Source: Isoetes taiwanensis (lineage: Eukaryota; Streptophyta; Lycopodiopsida; Isoetales; Isoetaceae). Taken from it: a DNA stretch of 64,000 nucleotides. Where the stretch lies: assembly GCA_021234155.1 (NCBI GenBank), contig JAJEKV010000017.1, forward strand, positions 5,499,901 through 5,563,900, read 5' to 3'. Shown in pieces: positions 34,735 through 47,419 of the stretch. Numbering within the stretch: the first letter of the stretch is position 1; each line of letters opens with the position of its first letter. The position numbers and the translations under genes were made by a program. Below the pieces are notes generated by a model, which was not told the origin of the DNA, searched no databases, and saw nothing but the letters and a program-made list of their open reading frames with translations.

Positions 34735-35174
34735 GACAATCTCAAACAGTATGTTCCCTCTTTCCACAGCTTAAACAAGGTTTTTCCTGCAAAACTACAT
34801 TCTTCGTGCTCATACTGCCCTTTTCCTTGGAATACTGGACCTCATGTCTTAGTTCATTTAGACATGTATCCTTCCAAGTTAACTGAACCAATTTCATCGC
34901 TTTTTAGGCAACTTTTAGGACTGCATATACAAGCATAGACTATTGCAGTATCCAAATCCCTTGGATGCAACCTTTTAAGCTTCATCTTAAGTGCAGTATC
35001 TTGTATACCATGCGCAAAATATGCAACCTGCATTTCATCGTCCATGGGCTGGACACTAGCAAGTAACTTCTGAAGTTCTTGCTCATATGCCCTCAAATCT
35101 CCAGTTTGTTGCAGTTTTTGCAATTTCCTTAGCTGGAATTCGGACAGGATTATTCTTGATAATTCCTTATTCAT
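34735..35174 (-). pseudogene. Retrotransposon gag remnant with broken zinc knuckle
   Basis: The frame 35174-34854 (MNKELSRIILSEF, LQQTGDLRAYEQELQKL and ALKMKLKRLHPRDLDTA) fits the Retrotrans_gag capsid domain. Further on, in another frame, CLSCGKREHTV-stop-DCP (about 34785-34740) is a CCHC knuckle with a stop inside it. Capsid and nucleic-acid binding roles are lost. Confidence 0.75.
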
Positions 35175-35902
35175 TTTGTCCTAATAATTGACAAAAATCC
35201 TCAATTACCAAATTATGGACTTGTTGTTCATAGACGTTATCTTCCACTGAAGATGAGCAGAATTTTGAACTAAGTCGTGTATTGAAACATTTTTAAGTTC
35301 ATGCTTTTCCACTTCCCAAGTGTTTTGGAAAGCAGTACTCCTTGCCATATTAGACATATTCAGATAAAACCCTACGCTAGAATTACTGGATTTCCAAAAT
35401 CCTATAATTCTAGTGCTTTTATCAGCACATCTAATACTTTAGAGTGACCATCCATTTTATAGCGAACCCAGTTTGAAGAATGCAGTACTCGGTACTGCCA
35501 ACAAGTGCTCCGGGCCTTTGTAAAATGCTAATGGGATTAGCAAGGGTGTCAACTTCAATGGTTATTTAGAATAAACAAAAATAACCATTAAGACCCCTTT
35601 GTGACCTTAATGGCTGATCATGGGACCCGTGATCAGCCGGAGCATGGAGCTTCAACGGGAGCACGATTTCGCACGATTTCGTCCTAGTCAAAATCATTCA
35701 CCCTTTGCTGCTTGTTGCTCCAAATGCTCCGAAATTTTGTACATAATCGTCTTTGCCTAAAACGCACATGTGCGTCAATTTTCAGCCCAAACAGAGCTGG
35801 TTTCAAAAATCCCAAATTTCGGCCTAGGTCACAGTTTTAGCAAGCCCTGCTTGCTGGAAAACCTCGACAATAGCTTTGTGATTGCTTCTCAGGTCCAGGC
35901 TA

Positions 35903-35915
35903 GGCTCTGATACCA
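35903..35915 (-). other. Primer-binding site (initiator tRNA-Met)
   Basis: Minus strand TGGTATCAGAGCC directly after the LTR end. Confidence 0.85.
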
Positions 35916-35916
35916 C

Positions 35917-36442
35917 TGTTACAGCAAAATTCAATGCCCAAATTTTTACCCACTTGGGATGCACCAATCAACTGCCGCCCACACCATGGATCCCAGATCT
36001 CCCTCGTTGATCAGTACGGTGCTGCTCCCAGCCGATGTTGCAACACCCTAGTGCTAATAACTAACACTAGTACCACTAACATTAACTTGCAAAGTTAGCT
36101 ACATATTAATATAAACATTATGTGACTACCAGCAACCATTGGCATCATATGCCCTGCTTCCGCAACTAATATTATTAACTAATGTTAGTGCCCCTAGTGA
36201 CTGATATCGGTCCCTAGCAATACTCTGACGTTAGTACTAATCCCGTACTAACAATTTCCTTCAGTACTAACCCTTAGCACTAAATCCCTTTACTCTCATA
36301 TTACGTCACCATAGACTGATTACGGACATATGGCCCACCAGTCGACCCAGTCACCTGTGTGACCTGACTGACGGTACTCCCATGCTCATAGACGTCTGTC
36401 AATGGCCCGATTCTGGCAATGCCCCTAGAAGCACCTGTAACA
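35917..36442 (-). repeat. 5' LTR (526 bp)
   Basis: TGTTACAG...CTGTAACA ends. The interior is rich in repeated CTAACACTAGTRCC/TTAGTACTAA motifs at 36050-36290. Confidence 0.75.
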
Positions 36443-38445
36443 TTACCTCTGCAAGGAAAAAATCCGGATGGCCCAATTTGTTTGCGGATTTGCTGAAGGC
36501 ATTGTCCTTGTTCTAAAAAACCTATATATGTGAGATGGAAACACAAAAACCAAAAACCGCTTTACATTTACCTTTGTAAGAAGAATGACGCTCCAAATCC
36601 AGATGATGCTTTATAAAACAAGGCCAAGATAGAGTTAAGATATAGCCAGATTTGCTAACACGGTGACCACTGCCACAAGGATTTGAAATAGGAAGGTCAG
36701 AAGAGCGGCTTCATATTTAGCTTTGGAAGAAGAATAACGCTCCAAATCTGAATGAATAATAGCGCTCCAAATCGGCAAGAAGAATAGCGCTATGGCGATT
36801 TGGATTAGAAGCCAAAAATGCAAAGCAAGGTCAAATATGGGATGATGTACCTATTCCCCACAAAACATATGGTCTGAACAACCAAGCAGAAGCTGCAAAG
36901 AAAAAAACAAAAAAAAAAAACTTAATGAATTTGCTGCATTATCATGATGGGATGGCATGACGTTGCCCTTGCGAATCATCATTTTGAAACTGCAGAGAAA
37001 ATTCTAGAAATGAACATCCGTTGCCAGAAAAATCAGAAAGCCAGAAATTTCGAACTGGGATCATCTGCTTGCTCGCCTTTCAATGCTAGAACATGCACAA
37101 GACAATTTCGCACTTCCCATCGAGAGCCAAATCTTCTTTGTAGGATCAGTTTTGTTGTTTCGATGTATTGCGGGGAGAACAGAGCCACAGCTGTCAACAT
37201 CGAACAAAACAGTCAAAAGGAATTCGGACCCGCATCAAACAAAAACTACGTACATTTTCTCAATCTTGGCCTTCCATCTGCATCAATGGTCTATAATGGA
37301 AGTTGATCACTTACACACAAAATCCCTTCAGTATTAATAAAGATATACTAGCAACTTCTATACTAGCAACTTCCTCTCATGTGAAGAAAAGAGATAAATT
37401 TGTCCTCCCCTCAATCCAAGGGTTTGTCCTACTAGCAAACTTAGCCATCAACCATGCATATTCAGTATAAATATTATCTTAAATAAATGTTGTACAATGC
37501 CAAATCAGAGGTTTCCCGCTGCTTTTCAGAATCACTACAATACTTGAGCGCACCAATTGCGGAGGTGGATATCAGCCATGCTCGGGTTGGCCGCAGGGTA
37601 TTCTCTGGTAGCTTACGTTAAATCGGAGGGATTGAGCGGGAGATTTCAATATACGTCAGTCTGTGAGTTTAATTTACTTGATGCCCGAGATTTCAATATA
37701 CGTCTGTCTGTGAGTCTTATTTATTTGATGCAAGTTATTCACCCGATATTGAAAGGTCGAACAGGAAGGAATCCTATGACGAGGTATGCCGTATATATGG
37801 AGCAGGCAATCTCTCTTGAATGTTCTTGACGAGTACATGGATGGAGCAAGCGATCTTTCTATCAGTTTTGTTCAGCAAACGTGAGGTGGTATATGGAGCC
37901 CAACAGTCGAAACTTTCATGGCCACCTGAATAACATCTTGTTTTAGCTGACCACCATGCCTGCAATACCTTGTTTTAGCCAACCATATTGCATGTAAGAG
38001 CGTTGTTGATCTATGTACATTTTTAATACTTGTTCGTTACCAAATATTTTAGTTATGTTGCAGGGTTTTTCCTTGTAAAGCCAGTTAGCTATCACCATAG
38101 CATTGAATAAAGGACATAAGCATCACCAATGAAGTAAATCAAAATTGGATATTCCTCATGAGTTAAACATATGCCAGACACCCGCGAAAACAGGTGAACA
38201 AAATTACAGAGCTGTCTGGGTTAAGCTGTGCTCGGCACAATAACACAAGTACAAACCCATCTGTCAGATACAATGAAGAATGAGTTGACTCAAGCCAACT
38301 CCTAACATGCATTAGCCTTCCTTACCATGCCAGGTCAGTCCACAATGTGACCCAATTCATACTTTCCAATAAATCAGGCCGCAGCCAAGAATAAAGCTAT
38401 GTCAGGTATTCTGCTGATCAAACATGCAATTCAATCATTAGCTAT
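36443..38445. other. Intergenic region 3' of the VEL gene
   Basis: No supported gene. It holds an imperfect repeat (GAATRACGCTCCAAATC near 36580 and 36730) and a 49-bp tandem duplication at 37641-37738 (AGATTTCAATATACGTC). A short hydrophobic frame at 36635-36823 (minus) is unproven. The last few hundred bases probably include the VEL 3' UTR. Confidence 0.5.
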
Positions 38446-41132
38446 TTAGTTATTTGATGTGACTTTGCGTCTGGTGACCGAGATGATCTCTTCAAAAGTA
38501 TCCTTCAACTGCCCAGCTAAGCGCTCTGGACTGTCACCCATGTTTTTTATAAAAATACTGACAACACGTTTTTCATCCTCTGTAGCCCGCAAAGCAAACC
38601 AGGTAACGAATCTCACCCGGAATTCGGACTTGAGATGCCCTTCCATCTCTAACCACCGGACAACTTTCACACAATACTCTAGCAATTTTTCTTGCAAGCT
38701 GTGTGATGCTGCACCATTCTTCCCATTCAATTTTAAATTTAAGGAGTTGATCCCAGCCTGAAGGCCTCGTTTTCTTGATGTGTTTACTTGGGAATCAATT
38801 TGAACCACCTTATTGTAGAAGTGCTCAATGATTCCATTACTGTCGTCTGCTTGAGAGCCTAGCTCTTCAATGACACAACTTGAAGGTTCAACAACAGGGG
38901 TGAGCCTATCGGCAACAAATGGTACAATTGCTTTACCACCACTCTCTGGTGGAAGTGATGATGAGACGGCCTGAGATTCCAGTAGACGTATCTGGTGTAC
39001 AAGGGATTGCCTCTTTTCATTCTCCGAATGAAGACTTGCATCCAGCTGCTCAGGAATATATTTTTCCTTTTCTCCAGCTTCTTGCTTGGGAATCATTCCA
39101 GGATCATATGCCTGATTTAAAATTTTAACATCATGACTATTTGCACATGAATTTTCAGCATCAAAATCAACAATTCCACCGTTTACTTGAAGTGGTAAAT
39201 TAGAAATCTCTATGACTAGTCTATTCTCTGTTGAAGCCGTCTCTACAGGTGATGCATCCATCTTTTCCTGTAATGAGCCATAGAATAAATGTTCCTTTGC
39301 GTCAGTGTCCCCTACCTGTGAATCTGCAGGTTCCTCTTTTACAGCTATTGATGGATTAATAGAATTTTCGGAATGAGAGGTCATATCTCCAAGTGGCATA
39401 CTACTCATATCCTTACTGTTGGACTGTTTTGTGCTGCAGCTAATTTCATATTGCCACTTATCCCCATCAGATGAGAATGCAACCACCTTAAATATGTAGT
39501 CTGTACATTCATCTAAATGGCATATTAAAGCCTGCTTCCGAGAGACTGATAAATTACATGTTGGAGTCTTCATAAACAAGGGCTCAGATGCTTTACGGTG
39601 CCACAATTTAAATCCCAATAGATCTCCGCAAAGTCTCATATCAGCAATTTCTATCAGCACCGAGCTTGAAAATATTTCTTTAATGCGGACCACAGGGTTA
39701 CCTAAAAGATAGAAAGTTAGAGAAGTATTTGAACATACACAAGGAAGATATTCCATGTATTCCATTACCTAGAATACTGACTCCATTTTGACTTTCCAAT
39801 GCCACTTTCAATGCATCAAGCGCATCTTGAAGCAACTTCTGAACCTCCCCACCACATGAGAGTCTGTTGACAATCCCGCGAGATGATGTCCCATCAACAG
39901 GACCAATTTCATCTTCCAGCTTTTGTACTGCCTTGAGTACAATCTCATGCATTTCCTTGTACCGTTGGGTACCCTTTAGAAGGCCTTTGGCCAGGGTAAG
40001 GCGCTGACAAAGGACATCAACACGCCTTGCATTTTTCCCATGCAAAAGCTGTTTCTTCCAGCAACTGCACAATTATTGACAGCTCTATCTTTGTTAGAAA
40101 ATGGGCAACCTTATAACAGCCTCAGATCTAAACAAATTCCAACTTTAGATTTATACAAGCACTTTATGTTTATGCAGCAGTATGAAGAAAGTCTAAATTC
40201 AATTTGCCAAATACCCGAGCATTGGAGAAGCATGAAAACAGCAAAGATAGCCATGATGCCTAAAGGTCAATTGCAATATAGATAGACTGGGATAATTTTT
40301 AACTCCTTCATTGTAAATGCATTTAAGCTATAATAATTATAAAACAAAATCTCGCAAGCAGTACAGTAGTGTGAACTTTCAATAGGTGCTACAAGGTCGC
40401 ATCCAGTGAGATGTACTTTAAATTGCCAAAACTAAAAAATTATGCATTATTATGAGGAGGAATCATGAGGTACCCAATTAAAGATGTAATTCTTCGGCAT
40501 GTTGTGCAATAATAGCTTCCATCCAGCTCCTTATCTTCTCTATGAATGGCTCCAGCTACCTGTCTCTTCAATGCGCATTCAATATGGCATGATATCTCGC
40601 AAACACCAGATTCTGGAAGGTCTTCACCACATACAATCCAGAGGCTGGGATCCTTGTTATCATCGAAATTATGGCAGATGCAGCAAGAACAGCGTTTACA
40701 GAATGGATCTCTCGGATGGACCTTAGCCCTACATGCTGAATTGTTACAAACTTTAAAGCTGTCGGACTTATGCTCATCAAATGAAACACTGTTGGCAGGT
40801 GAAGCTGATTGTTGTTTACTCTTCTTTTGTTGCTTCTTAGAACCACCCACATTGGGCTTTAGGCTCTTCTGCTCTGGACTGGGCTTCATGGGCTTGTCTT
40901 CTGAATTTGAGATGTTGGGCTTCGCGGTCTCTAAAGTAGATTCGTCTGGCAATAGAATGCTTCTTATGCGATCAATAAGCATACACTTAGTATAGCTCGT
41001 ATACTTTTTATCAAGTCCAGTCTCTGTATTCAAATATTCCCTAAGCTCCTTCCGTGTCAAAGAATGAAGAATACCAAAATTGTCCTCAATTTCCTTTGAT
41101 CCAGCACTATCCCGAAATGGTTTAGAATCCAT
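38446..41132 (-). CDS. VIN3-like / VEL protein (PHD-FNIII-VID), three coding exons
   Basis: The coding exons are 41132-40474, 40064-39769 and 39701-38446 with GT/AG introns in consistent phases, giving 736 residues. About residues 19-55 hold the helical N-terminal part (SLTRKELREYL). Residues about 129-212 are the Cys/His-rich VEL-type PHD finger (CNNSACRAKVHPRDPFCKRC, then CCICHNFDDNKDPSLWIVC and SCHIEC). The following segment is CWKKQLLHGKNARRVDVLC. An FNIII domain lies at about 319-415. The VID domain is at about 655-731 (YCVKVVRWLEMEGHL, VRFVTWFALRATEDEKRVV). In flowering plants this family (VIN3, VIL1/VRN5, VIL2/VEL1) joins PRC2 to place H3K27me3 and the VID domain polymerises. The start is the first in-frame ATG after the upstream intron. 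The gene looks intact. The ortholog within the family is not resolved. Confidence 0.92.
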
Positions 41133-41216
41133 CCATTCTCCCGCTTCCTTACATTCCAAAACCTCCAATGATGACTGCAAGCCTGCAATCCACACAGTCC
41201 TTAGAACATGTCTATC

Positions 41217-41607
41217 CTGCCAATAGCATAATAAACAGAATCGTCCATTAAAATAATGACATGCGGTAAATATACTCTACCTACAATCAACGAAGCATAC
41301 TGTAGCATCATGTAACGTGCAAATTAAATTAATTTCGAGGAAGATTAACTTATATGCAAATCCAGATCCCAGATTACGGCATCTCTTCCTCCAAAAGCTC
41401 CCTACATCACTATAGACTAGTAACAGACAACCAAAATCCTCTGTTTCTACAACAAATCAGGTAGAAGGGAACCCTATGACTCAAATTCGGGTTGGAACAA
41501 CATCCCAACTAGAAGAAAAGACCTACACGATGAGGATAATGGCGAAAGAGAAGCAGCGGCCGAGCCAGGGAGCAACTTCGCCATAGTCTGAACCTCAAAT
41601 CGCTTAC
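41217..41607 (-). other. 5' UTR intron of the VEL gene
   Basis: Donor CTTTCAG|GTAAGCG at 41608/41607 and acceptor TTGGCAG|GATAG at 41217/41216. Splicing to exon 2 puts the exon-1 frame out of phase and the first in-frame ATG is at 41132, so exon 1 appears untranslated. Confidence 0.65.
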
Positions 41608-41900
41608 CTGAAAGCAACTCCAAAACAGAGCAACATTTCTTCGTGAAAAGGTTATATTTGGAGCAGAGATTCGGGACGAAAACGGGGAGAAAAAGCGCCG
41701 GAGGAAGAAAACGATGGATAAGGAAGAAGCATAGCGTGTGGGCGCAAAAGAAGCAGCGGGCAGGGGAAGCCCTAACCGGAGCGAGAGGCACCACCTTCAC
41801 CACCCGAACTGCTGTGGGCAACGCCGGAAAAGGAACAAGCTCCCCCTTGCTCTGCCACGAGAACACAAAGCAAAGAAGTTCCAATAACACGGTCGGTTTT
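41608..41900 (-). other. 5' UTR exon and proximal promoter of the VEL gene (5' edge unknown)
   Basis: A GC-richer stretch than its surroundings, ending at the strong splice donor. No transcription start can be fixed from the sequence. Frames here on either strand are not supported as protein. Confidence 0.5.
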
Positions 41901-42028
41901 GCAGAGGGAAAGTATAGCCCGGTTGGTGCCCTTTCTATTTTGACCCATAATGCCCATCCCATTGCCCACCTGCCTTTTGTTCATCTTTTACTCGTGTTTA
42001 TTTTGCCTTAGGTTCTACAAGAAATTTA

Positions 42029-42052
42029 TCGCGGCGGCCAAGGCCGCCGCGA
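42029..42052. promoter_or_regulatory. Perfect GC-rich palindrome upstream of the VEL gene
   Basis: Arms TCGCGGCGGCC and GGCCGCCGCGA around AA: an 11-bp stem containing GCCGCC on both strands, in otherwise AT-rich DNA about 900 bp upstream of the start codon. It could be a dimeric transcription-factor site or a hairpin. Inference only. Confidence 0.4.
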
Positions 42053-44780
42053 ACATTTCTCTTTTTCAAAATTGCGCAGTTGGACCCCAGTTAACGTCCA
42101 ACATTCTCTTCTGCAATGGCCAAGTGATTCTAGATTGATGTGAAGCAACTTCGTAAGATCTTACATTCTAACTAACCATGGTTTATAAACAACACATTTG
42201 CAGCATTTTGTATCAAATTTTTTCACTTGCTTTCTTGCCTTAGCATCAAGTACCAGAATTTCCCAAGCCGCCAATTTTTTCGAGAAGCAAATAGATATAC
42301 CCTCCATTTCTAATGTTGCAAATCAGGTGGTTTAAACTAGTATTGCCACGTCTATAAGCATTCTTTCAAATATTCAAAAGGTTAAATAGTTTATGAGGAA
42401 TGCCAACAACTGTTCTAACCCTAATGTTGGATTGAGCTCTTGTGGTGCTGGGGGCAAATAACGAAAACCATCAACCCCAGGAGAGCAAAATATCAAAATA
42501 ACCCAGTATACAAAAAAGATCAACTAGGTGGTTCCATGGGAGGTATTGTTGTGGGGATAAAAATAAGTTTTGTTGAACCCTAAAAATAAAATAACTAATG
42601 GCCTTAACTAATGGTTGAAGAGGTGAGCACCCCTAAACATTTGCCTAAGCATAGAGCGCGTGAGCAGCATGTGAATTTAACATGTCAAGTGCAGGTGCAA
42701 AGCTTCCGAAAATAGCCCGGAATAAAGGCAAAAGAAAGGGCAAGGCAAGATCTATCGCTCTTTTTCGCCAGACTAGAAAACAAATGAAGGGGATGGCCCT
42801 CTGTTTCTCCTGCAGGTGCTAGCCCTTTTTCTATCCGCCATAGCTGCTTGGCAGACATGGACCGGAGCATGCTTTTGGGCAGAGCAAAACCGGCCGGACC
42901 TGTAAACCCAAAGCTTCATTCCCACATGCAAGCCCCATAGTAGCCGACAGCCACCTCTTCCTCATCAGTTATGGCAGATTTTGTCTCCAAGCAAACAATC
43001 CTACGCAATATAGCCCCAAACCGGCTCTACCAGTAAGCCTGATCCGCCCCCAGAAGACCCAGTTTGCAAGTAGAAGCAATCAGATTTAAAAAATACAAAA
43101 GCCAGCATATTGGGTACTTCGCAAATCTGATGTATGAGTAAAGAAAGATACAGCAGCCCACTGTCGGAAGTCTATGAATTAGGTTCAAGTAAAACCGGCA
43201 TGTCGCTCCAATAATTTCTGCAGGTTTGCTCTGCTCCGCCATCCTTGTCAAAATATTTATGCCAAAATATTTTTTTTTGGTGGGTTATGTTGGAGTGGCG
43301 GAGGTTCCAAAGAAGAATATTGAAGCATAGGAAGAATAGGTAGGGGGAATAAGGAGAGGCCATTATAAAAAATGGTTAGTAAGGGGTCCAAATCTAGGGG
43401 CCCAAGCTACCTTAGTATATTTTTAGTATATTTGTACAACTATACCCCCCGTTATCGGCCCTGTACCCCCGATATACACCCTCCCTTCCGCCATCGCAGA
43501 GGCAGAGAGAGAGAGAGGTTCGCTTTCCCTCTGCGCCTGCTCCGGCGGCCTTCTTCTGCAAATCTATCTCTTAAGCTTGTTTCTTCCCCTGTAACATTTC
43601 GCGCCCTCGATTTTTCCCTGCTCCTGCATTTTTTGCTTTCGATTTTGCATGGAAATTTAATACCCTTCATGCATCGCAGCCTCGATTCTATTCTGGCGGC
43701 TCTTCAATGTTGGTCTGATTCTTCCATTTCGGGCTCTTATAATTGGAGCTTCTGGAGTTTAATGCAAGATTTGGAGCTGCCCAACTCCGGCACTCCCCTT
43801 ATTTTTGTTTATCCTCGGGATTTGCTCAGGATCCGAGCCCAATAAGTAGGGATTTTTCTCCCTTTTGTAGCATCACATGCAACATGAAACGATTCTGCAA
43901 TGGTGGGCAGTTTTGACAGAGACCCAATTGCATGAATCGCTTTAGTCCCCTTCTATGAAGCATATTGGGCTAGAATCCGCAGGCAAATGCCCGAATCTTA
44001 AGGTTTGAAGAATCTGCATTTGGGTTCACGATATTGGGTATGAAATTGTGAGCAAAAGAGGGGCCTAGATCGCAAGCAGGGGGGCGGAGAAACAGATTAA
44101 AAAACAGAGAAATGGATAATCTGCAAGATGGATTGCTGCCGGAAACATTTCTGCAGGTTTGCTCTGCTCCGCCATAGCAATCTGGCTGCCACGAAACGAA
44201 AACCTAGGCAGATCCAGATCCCCATATCTCCCATAAATGCCGATGCAGATCCCCTGCCATAAATGTCTCATCTGCCTTAAATGCTTATAACGCAACGTGT
44301 CATCTTTTAAGAATTTTGAAGGAACAAAATAGTGAGAACAGAAATTGGACACTCAATTACATAGGAAGGATAGGCCACTTGCTCTTGCTTTCTCGGGTCC
44401 GTCGTATGTCTTTATGGACGCTGCCAATGTGGCATGACGTAAAAATACTATCTATCTATCTTCGTGGAAGTAGAAAATAAAATTCAACTCAATTTTTACG
44501 TAACAATTGTTTTTTCTTCTTCAACACAAAATTTAACTTTTTTTTTTTTTACGCTTGTGGTCCATCTACCTCATCTTGCCTTTCCAATCCAGTTGCCTAC
44601 ACCGACCTACCACCTCAGTACGCAGTACATCTTATTTGACTCCATCTCCGCTTACCTGAATGATTGGTTTAATAAGTCAACTTCAATGTTTATCTATCCC
44701 AAGAGTTAATGGCATTTTAGATCTGAAGTGGAGAATGTACTCAACTCGAAAATATATTGCATAGTTTGTGCAAGCTATTA
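42053..44780. other. Intergenic region, no confirmed gene
   Basis: It contains two copies of TCTGCAGGTTTGCTCTGC (43218 and 44152) in direct orientation, a GA repeat near 43504-43516 and a moderately GC-rich 157-codon frame at 43372-43845 that includes an AGAG tract. That frame might cover a gene 5' end or a captured fragment, but nothing in it is recognisable. Confidence 0.4.
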
Positions 44781-45830
44781 AGTTGACACATTCAAAATTA
44801 GTTATTGTGCTTAAGAAAATACATTGAATAATAACTTCAAAAAACAATAATGTGCATCAGCAACAAGTGGCGGAGGATCCGATACAGCTGGACCCTCTTC
44901 ATAATTGTCCTATGTTGCGTCCCACCATGTTGTACTACCGCCAAGATCTTATATACATGCCCCCAAATGCGTTGGTCACCATGTTCCAAAAAACAATGAT
45001 ATAAACATGTTATTTTGTCACAAACTCTTATTCATTCCATTCCTTCATTCATCACGTTACATTATTAATGAATTGAACTTTGTCATGCCTTCGTCCCCAT
45101 TCAACAAGAGGAGACGACCTCGAGGGTTATTTTGCATAACCCCCTTGAAGGGGAGGTTGGCCTCCTCTTTCTGCAACCAAGCATTGCTTATTGGATCGTA
45201 CTCTCGATCTCCTTATATTGTATCTAAATTAATGGTTTGTCACTAGATCAAATGCATTTGGGACCTAAGATATACAATTAACAATGAAATATAGTTTGTG
45301 CAAAACATCAATTTACTTGTTCAAAAATTAGTTATTGTGCCCAAGAAAATAATTTGTATTTCGTGCAAAAAAACGAATTTCATTTGTTCACAAATTGGCT
45401 ATTGTGCCCAAGAAAATATATGGATAACTTCAAACAACAATAATGTTAAGCATCGACAACAACGAATGGAGGATCACACACAGTTCGACCCTTTCAATAA
45501 TTGTCCTATGTTGCATCCCACCATGTTGTACTACCACTAAGATGTTATATACATGTCCCAAATGCATTAGCAGCCCTATTTCAGAAAATAATGATACGTT
45601 GTCACAAACTCTTAGCATTTTCTCACATTCATTCCTTCCTTCGTCTATCAAATTACATTATTAATGAATAGAATTTAACGAGCATTGCTTATTGGGTCGT
45701 GCTCTCAATCCAAAAAAAAAAACTTTATAAAAAACTCTTTTCTATTCTATTCGTATGTTGCATGTTATCATGCATTCAAAACTTATTGTATCGAAGCCAC
45801 TAGACCAAATGCATTTGTAATATACCAGTT
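44780..45830. repeat. Tandem duplication, about 600-bp unit
   Basis: The block ATAATTGTCCTATGTTG through TATATACATG occurs at 44898 and again at 45497. Flanking blocks (TTATTGTGCCCAAGAAAAT; ACAATAATGT; AATGAATTGAA or AATGAATAGAA) are duplicated in the same order. A third partial copy of the TTATTGTGC block is at 45330. Confidence 0.8.
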
Positions 45831-46285
45831 AAATAATTGGTCCCATGGCCCGCTGTAGGGTCCTTGTGGATGTAGAAATATGTATGTATCTATCTATCTA
45901 TAAGTCCCATCCCATCAATAAATATGACATTGGCATGTTGGTGAAAGAGCAAGCAAGCAAATTTTGTTTCATATCACTAATATATACAAGAAATTGGCCG
46001 CCGCTTGTGTATAAGATACTTGGTGCAAAAGTTATCGAGTATTTTTCCACATACATGCATCCAAATAGATGCCTACAATGAGCACATATCCTATAGCATG
46101 ATCAAGATCTACGTCAACAAATCGATCAAAATACCACATTTGTAGGTGTATATTAACATAGGTTCTGGAGATAGCAAGGAGATGTCTGATCCGTAGTTGA
46201 GAAGACAACCCCATTCAATAGTTCGTTTTATCATGGTTTTAAAGTTGGGAATCATGAGTCTTTCTTTAGATTCATGTGGTCATGC

Positions 46286-47244
46286 CAAAAAACATTCGGT
46301 GCATTTATTGGCTCCCGATTTGGACTTGGATTCCAAGGGGGTATTAGGCTCGTGGAATAGGGGGTATTAGACTTGTGGTTTCGGCGTGCACACTTATTCC
46401 ACAAGTCGAATACTCCCAATTTTGGGTTGATATTAGGCAAGTCAAATACCTCCCATTTCTCCTTCGCCAGACCTCCTGTCCCTAAAAAGGGGGTATTAGA
46501 CTCATCTAAACTCACACCTGCATTAGACAAGTGGAATACCCAGGGGCTCTTCACAATTACGCGCCTGTTTCCAGGCTACACTCCACCCAATAGAAGCAGA
46601 TTTAAGGCCCACGAGAAACACTGTTTTGGGGGTAGAGACTTTTAACGAGTATTCTTGACCCACGCGGCAAAAGGACTAACTGCCCATCAAAATTAACACC
46701 AATCCCTTCTTCAGGAGTCTAGATCTAGAACAAAACAGAGCAAAATCGAACAGCCAACTTCTGAATTTGCCCCCAAGAACCGTGCAAATGGCCAAATGGG
46801 ATAGAAGAATGTTGCTCGAAGGCAAGCAAACGATGCTCTAACACAAGGGGCAGAGCCAAAAGAAATGGGGCAATATATAATGGCCAGGCAAGAGAAGTGG
46901 CAGAAAGCAGGCTTAAAGAGCAATGCAAGAGTGGTAAATTCTTTGGGGCGGAGGGGAACAGGTCAGATCCGTCCCGCTTGCGTTCAAGATGGCGGGAAGG
47001 GAAGCTTTTGCTTGTAGCCTGGCGGTGGAGAGAGCACCACCGGTTTTGAGTATTAAACCAGTGTATTGACCTGCATGTGGCGGGCCGAATACCCACTTGC
47101 CGGATTTCTTTATCAGATCAGATGCAGTTTCAGATCAAAACAGGGGCTTATTCGACCTGCAGATCAAAACAGGGGCGTATTCGGTGTAGGGTCTTCTGGA
47201 ATCCAAGTCCAATTCTGGAGCCAATATTTCCTTCGAAAAACATT
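46286..47244. mobile_element. Inverted-repeat-ended element, about 1 kb (MULE- or foldback-like)
   Basis: The left arm 46286-46336 and the right arm 47196-47244 are imperfect inverted copies sharing ATTGGCTCC and TTGGACTTGGATTCCA. The inside left holds several GTATTAGACTTGTGGAATA-like repeats. The inside right repeats AGATCAAAACAGGGGC. No transposase was found, and the exact ends and target duplication are unresolved. Confidence 0.5.
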
Positions 47245-47419
47245 GCTTCCACCACAACACCACATTGTGCAAATTTTTGTAGCACAAAGTTTGGATGGAA
47301 GGAAGGTCGTTTTTCCACGATGCTGCAAAAAATCCCCCGAAAATATTATGCGATCGAGAGGGCTGCGTTTTGCAGTTTTGACTGGAATTCTAAGCTAAGA
47401 AACAAAGAAATAGCTACAT

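Larger units (their letters stand above)
34700..36442 (-). mobile_element. Degraded LTR retrotransposon: 5' LTR, primer site, gag remnant
   Basis: The LTR 35917-36442 has perfect 8-bp inverted ends (TGTTACAG and CTGTAACA). On the minus strand it is followed after 1-2 bases by TGGTATCAGAGCC (35903-35915). The gag remnant lies about 730 bp further on. No second LTR is seen, so the 3' part is lost. Confidence 0.8.

Noticed and set aside
41474-41962. 162-codon minus-strand frame as the VEL N-terminus
   Set aside because: Splicing at the GTAAGCG donor to the 41216 acceptor puts it out of frame, with a stop right after. Its composition is also not VEL-like, so it is treated as 5' UTR and promoter.
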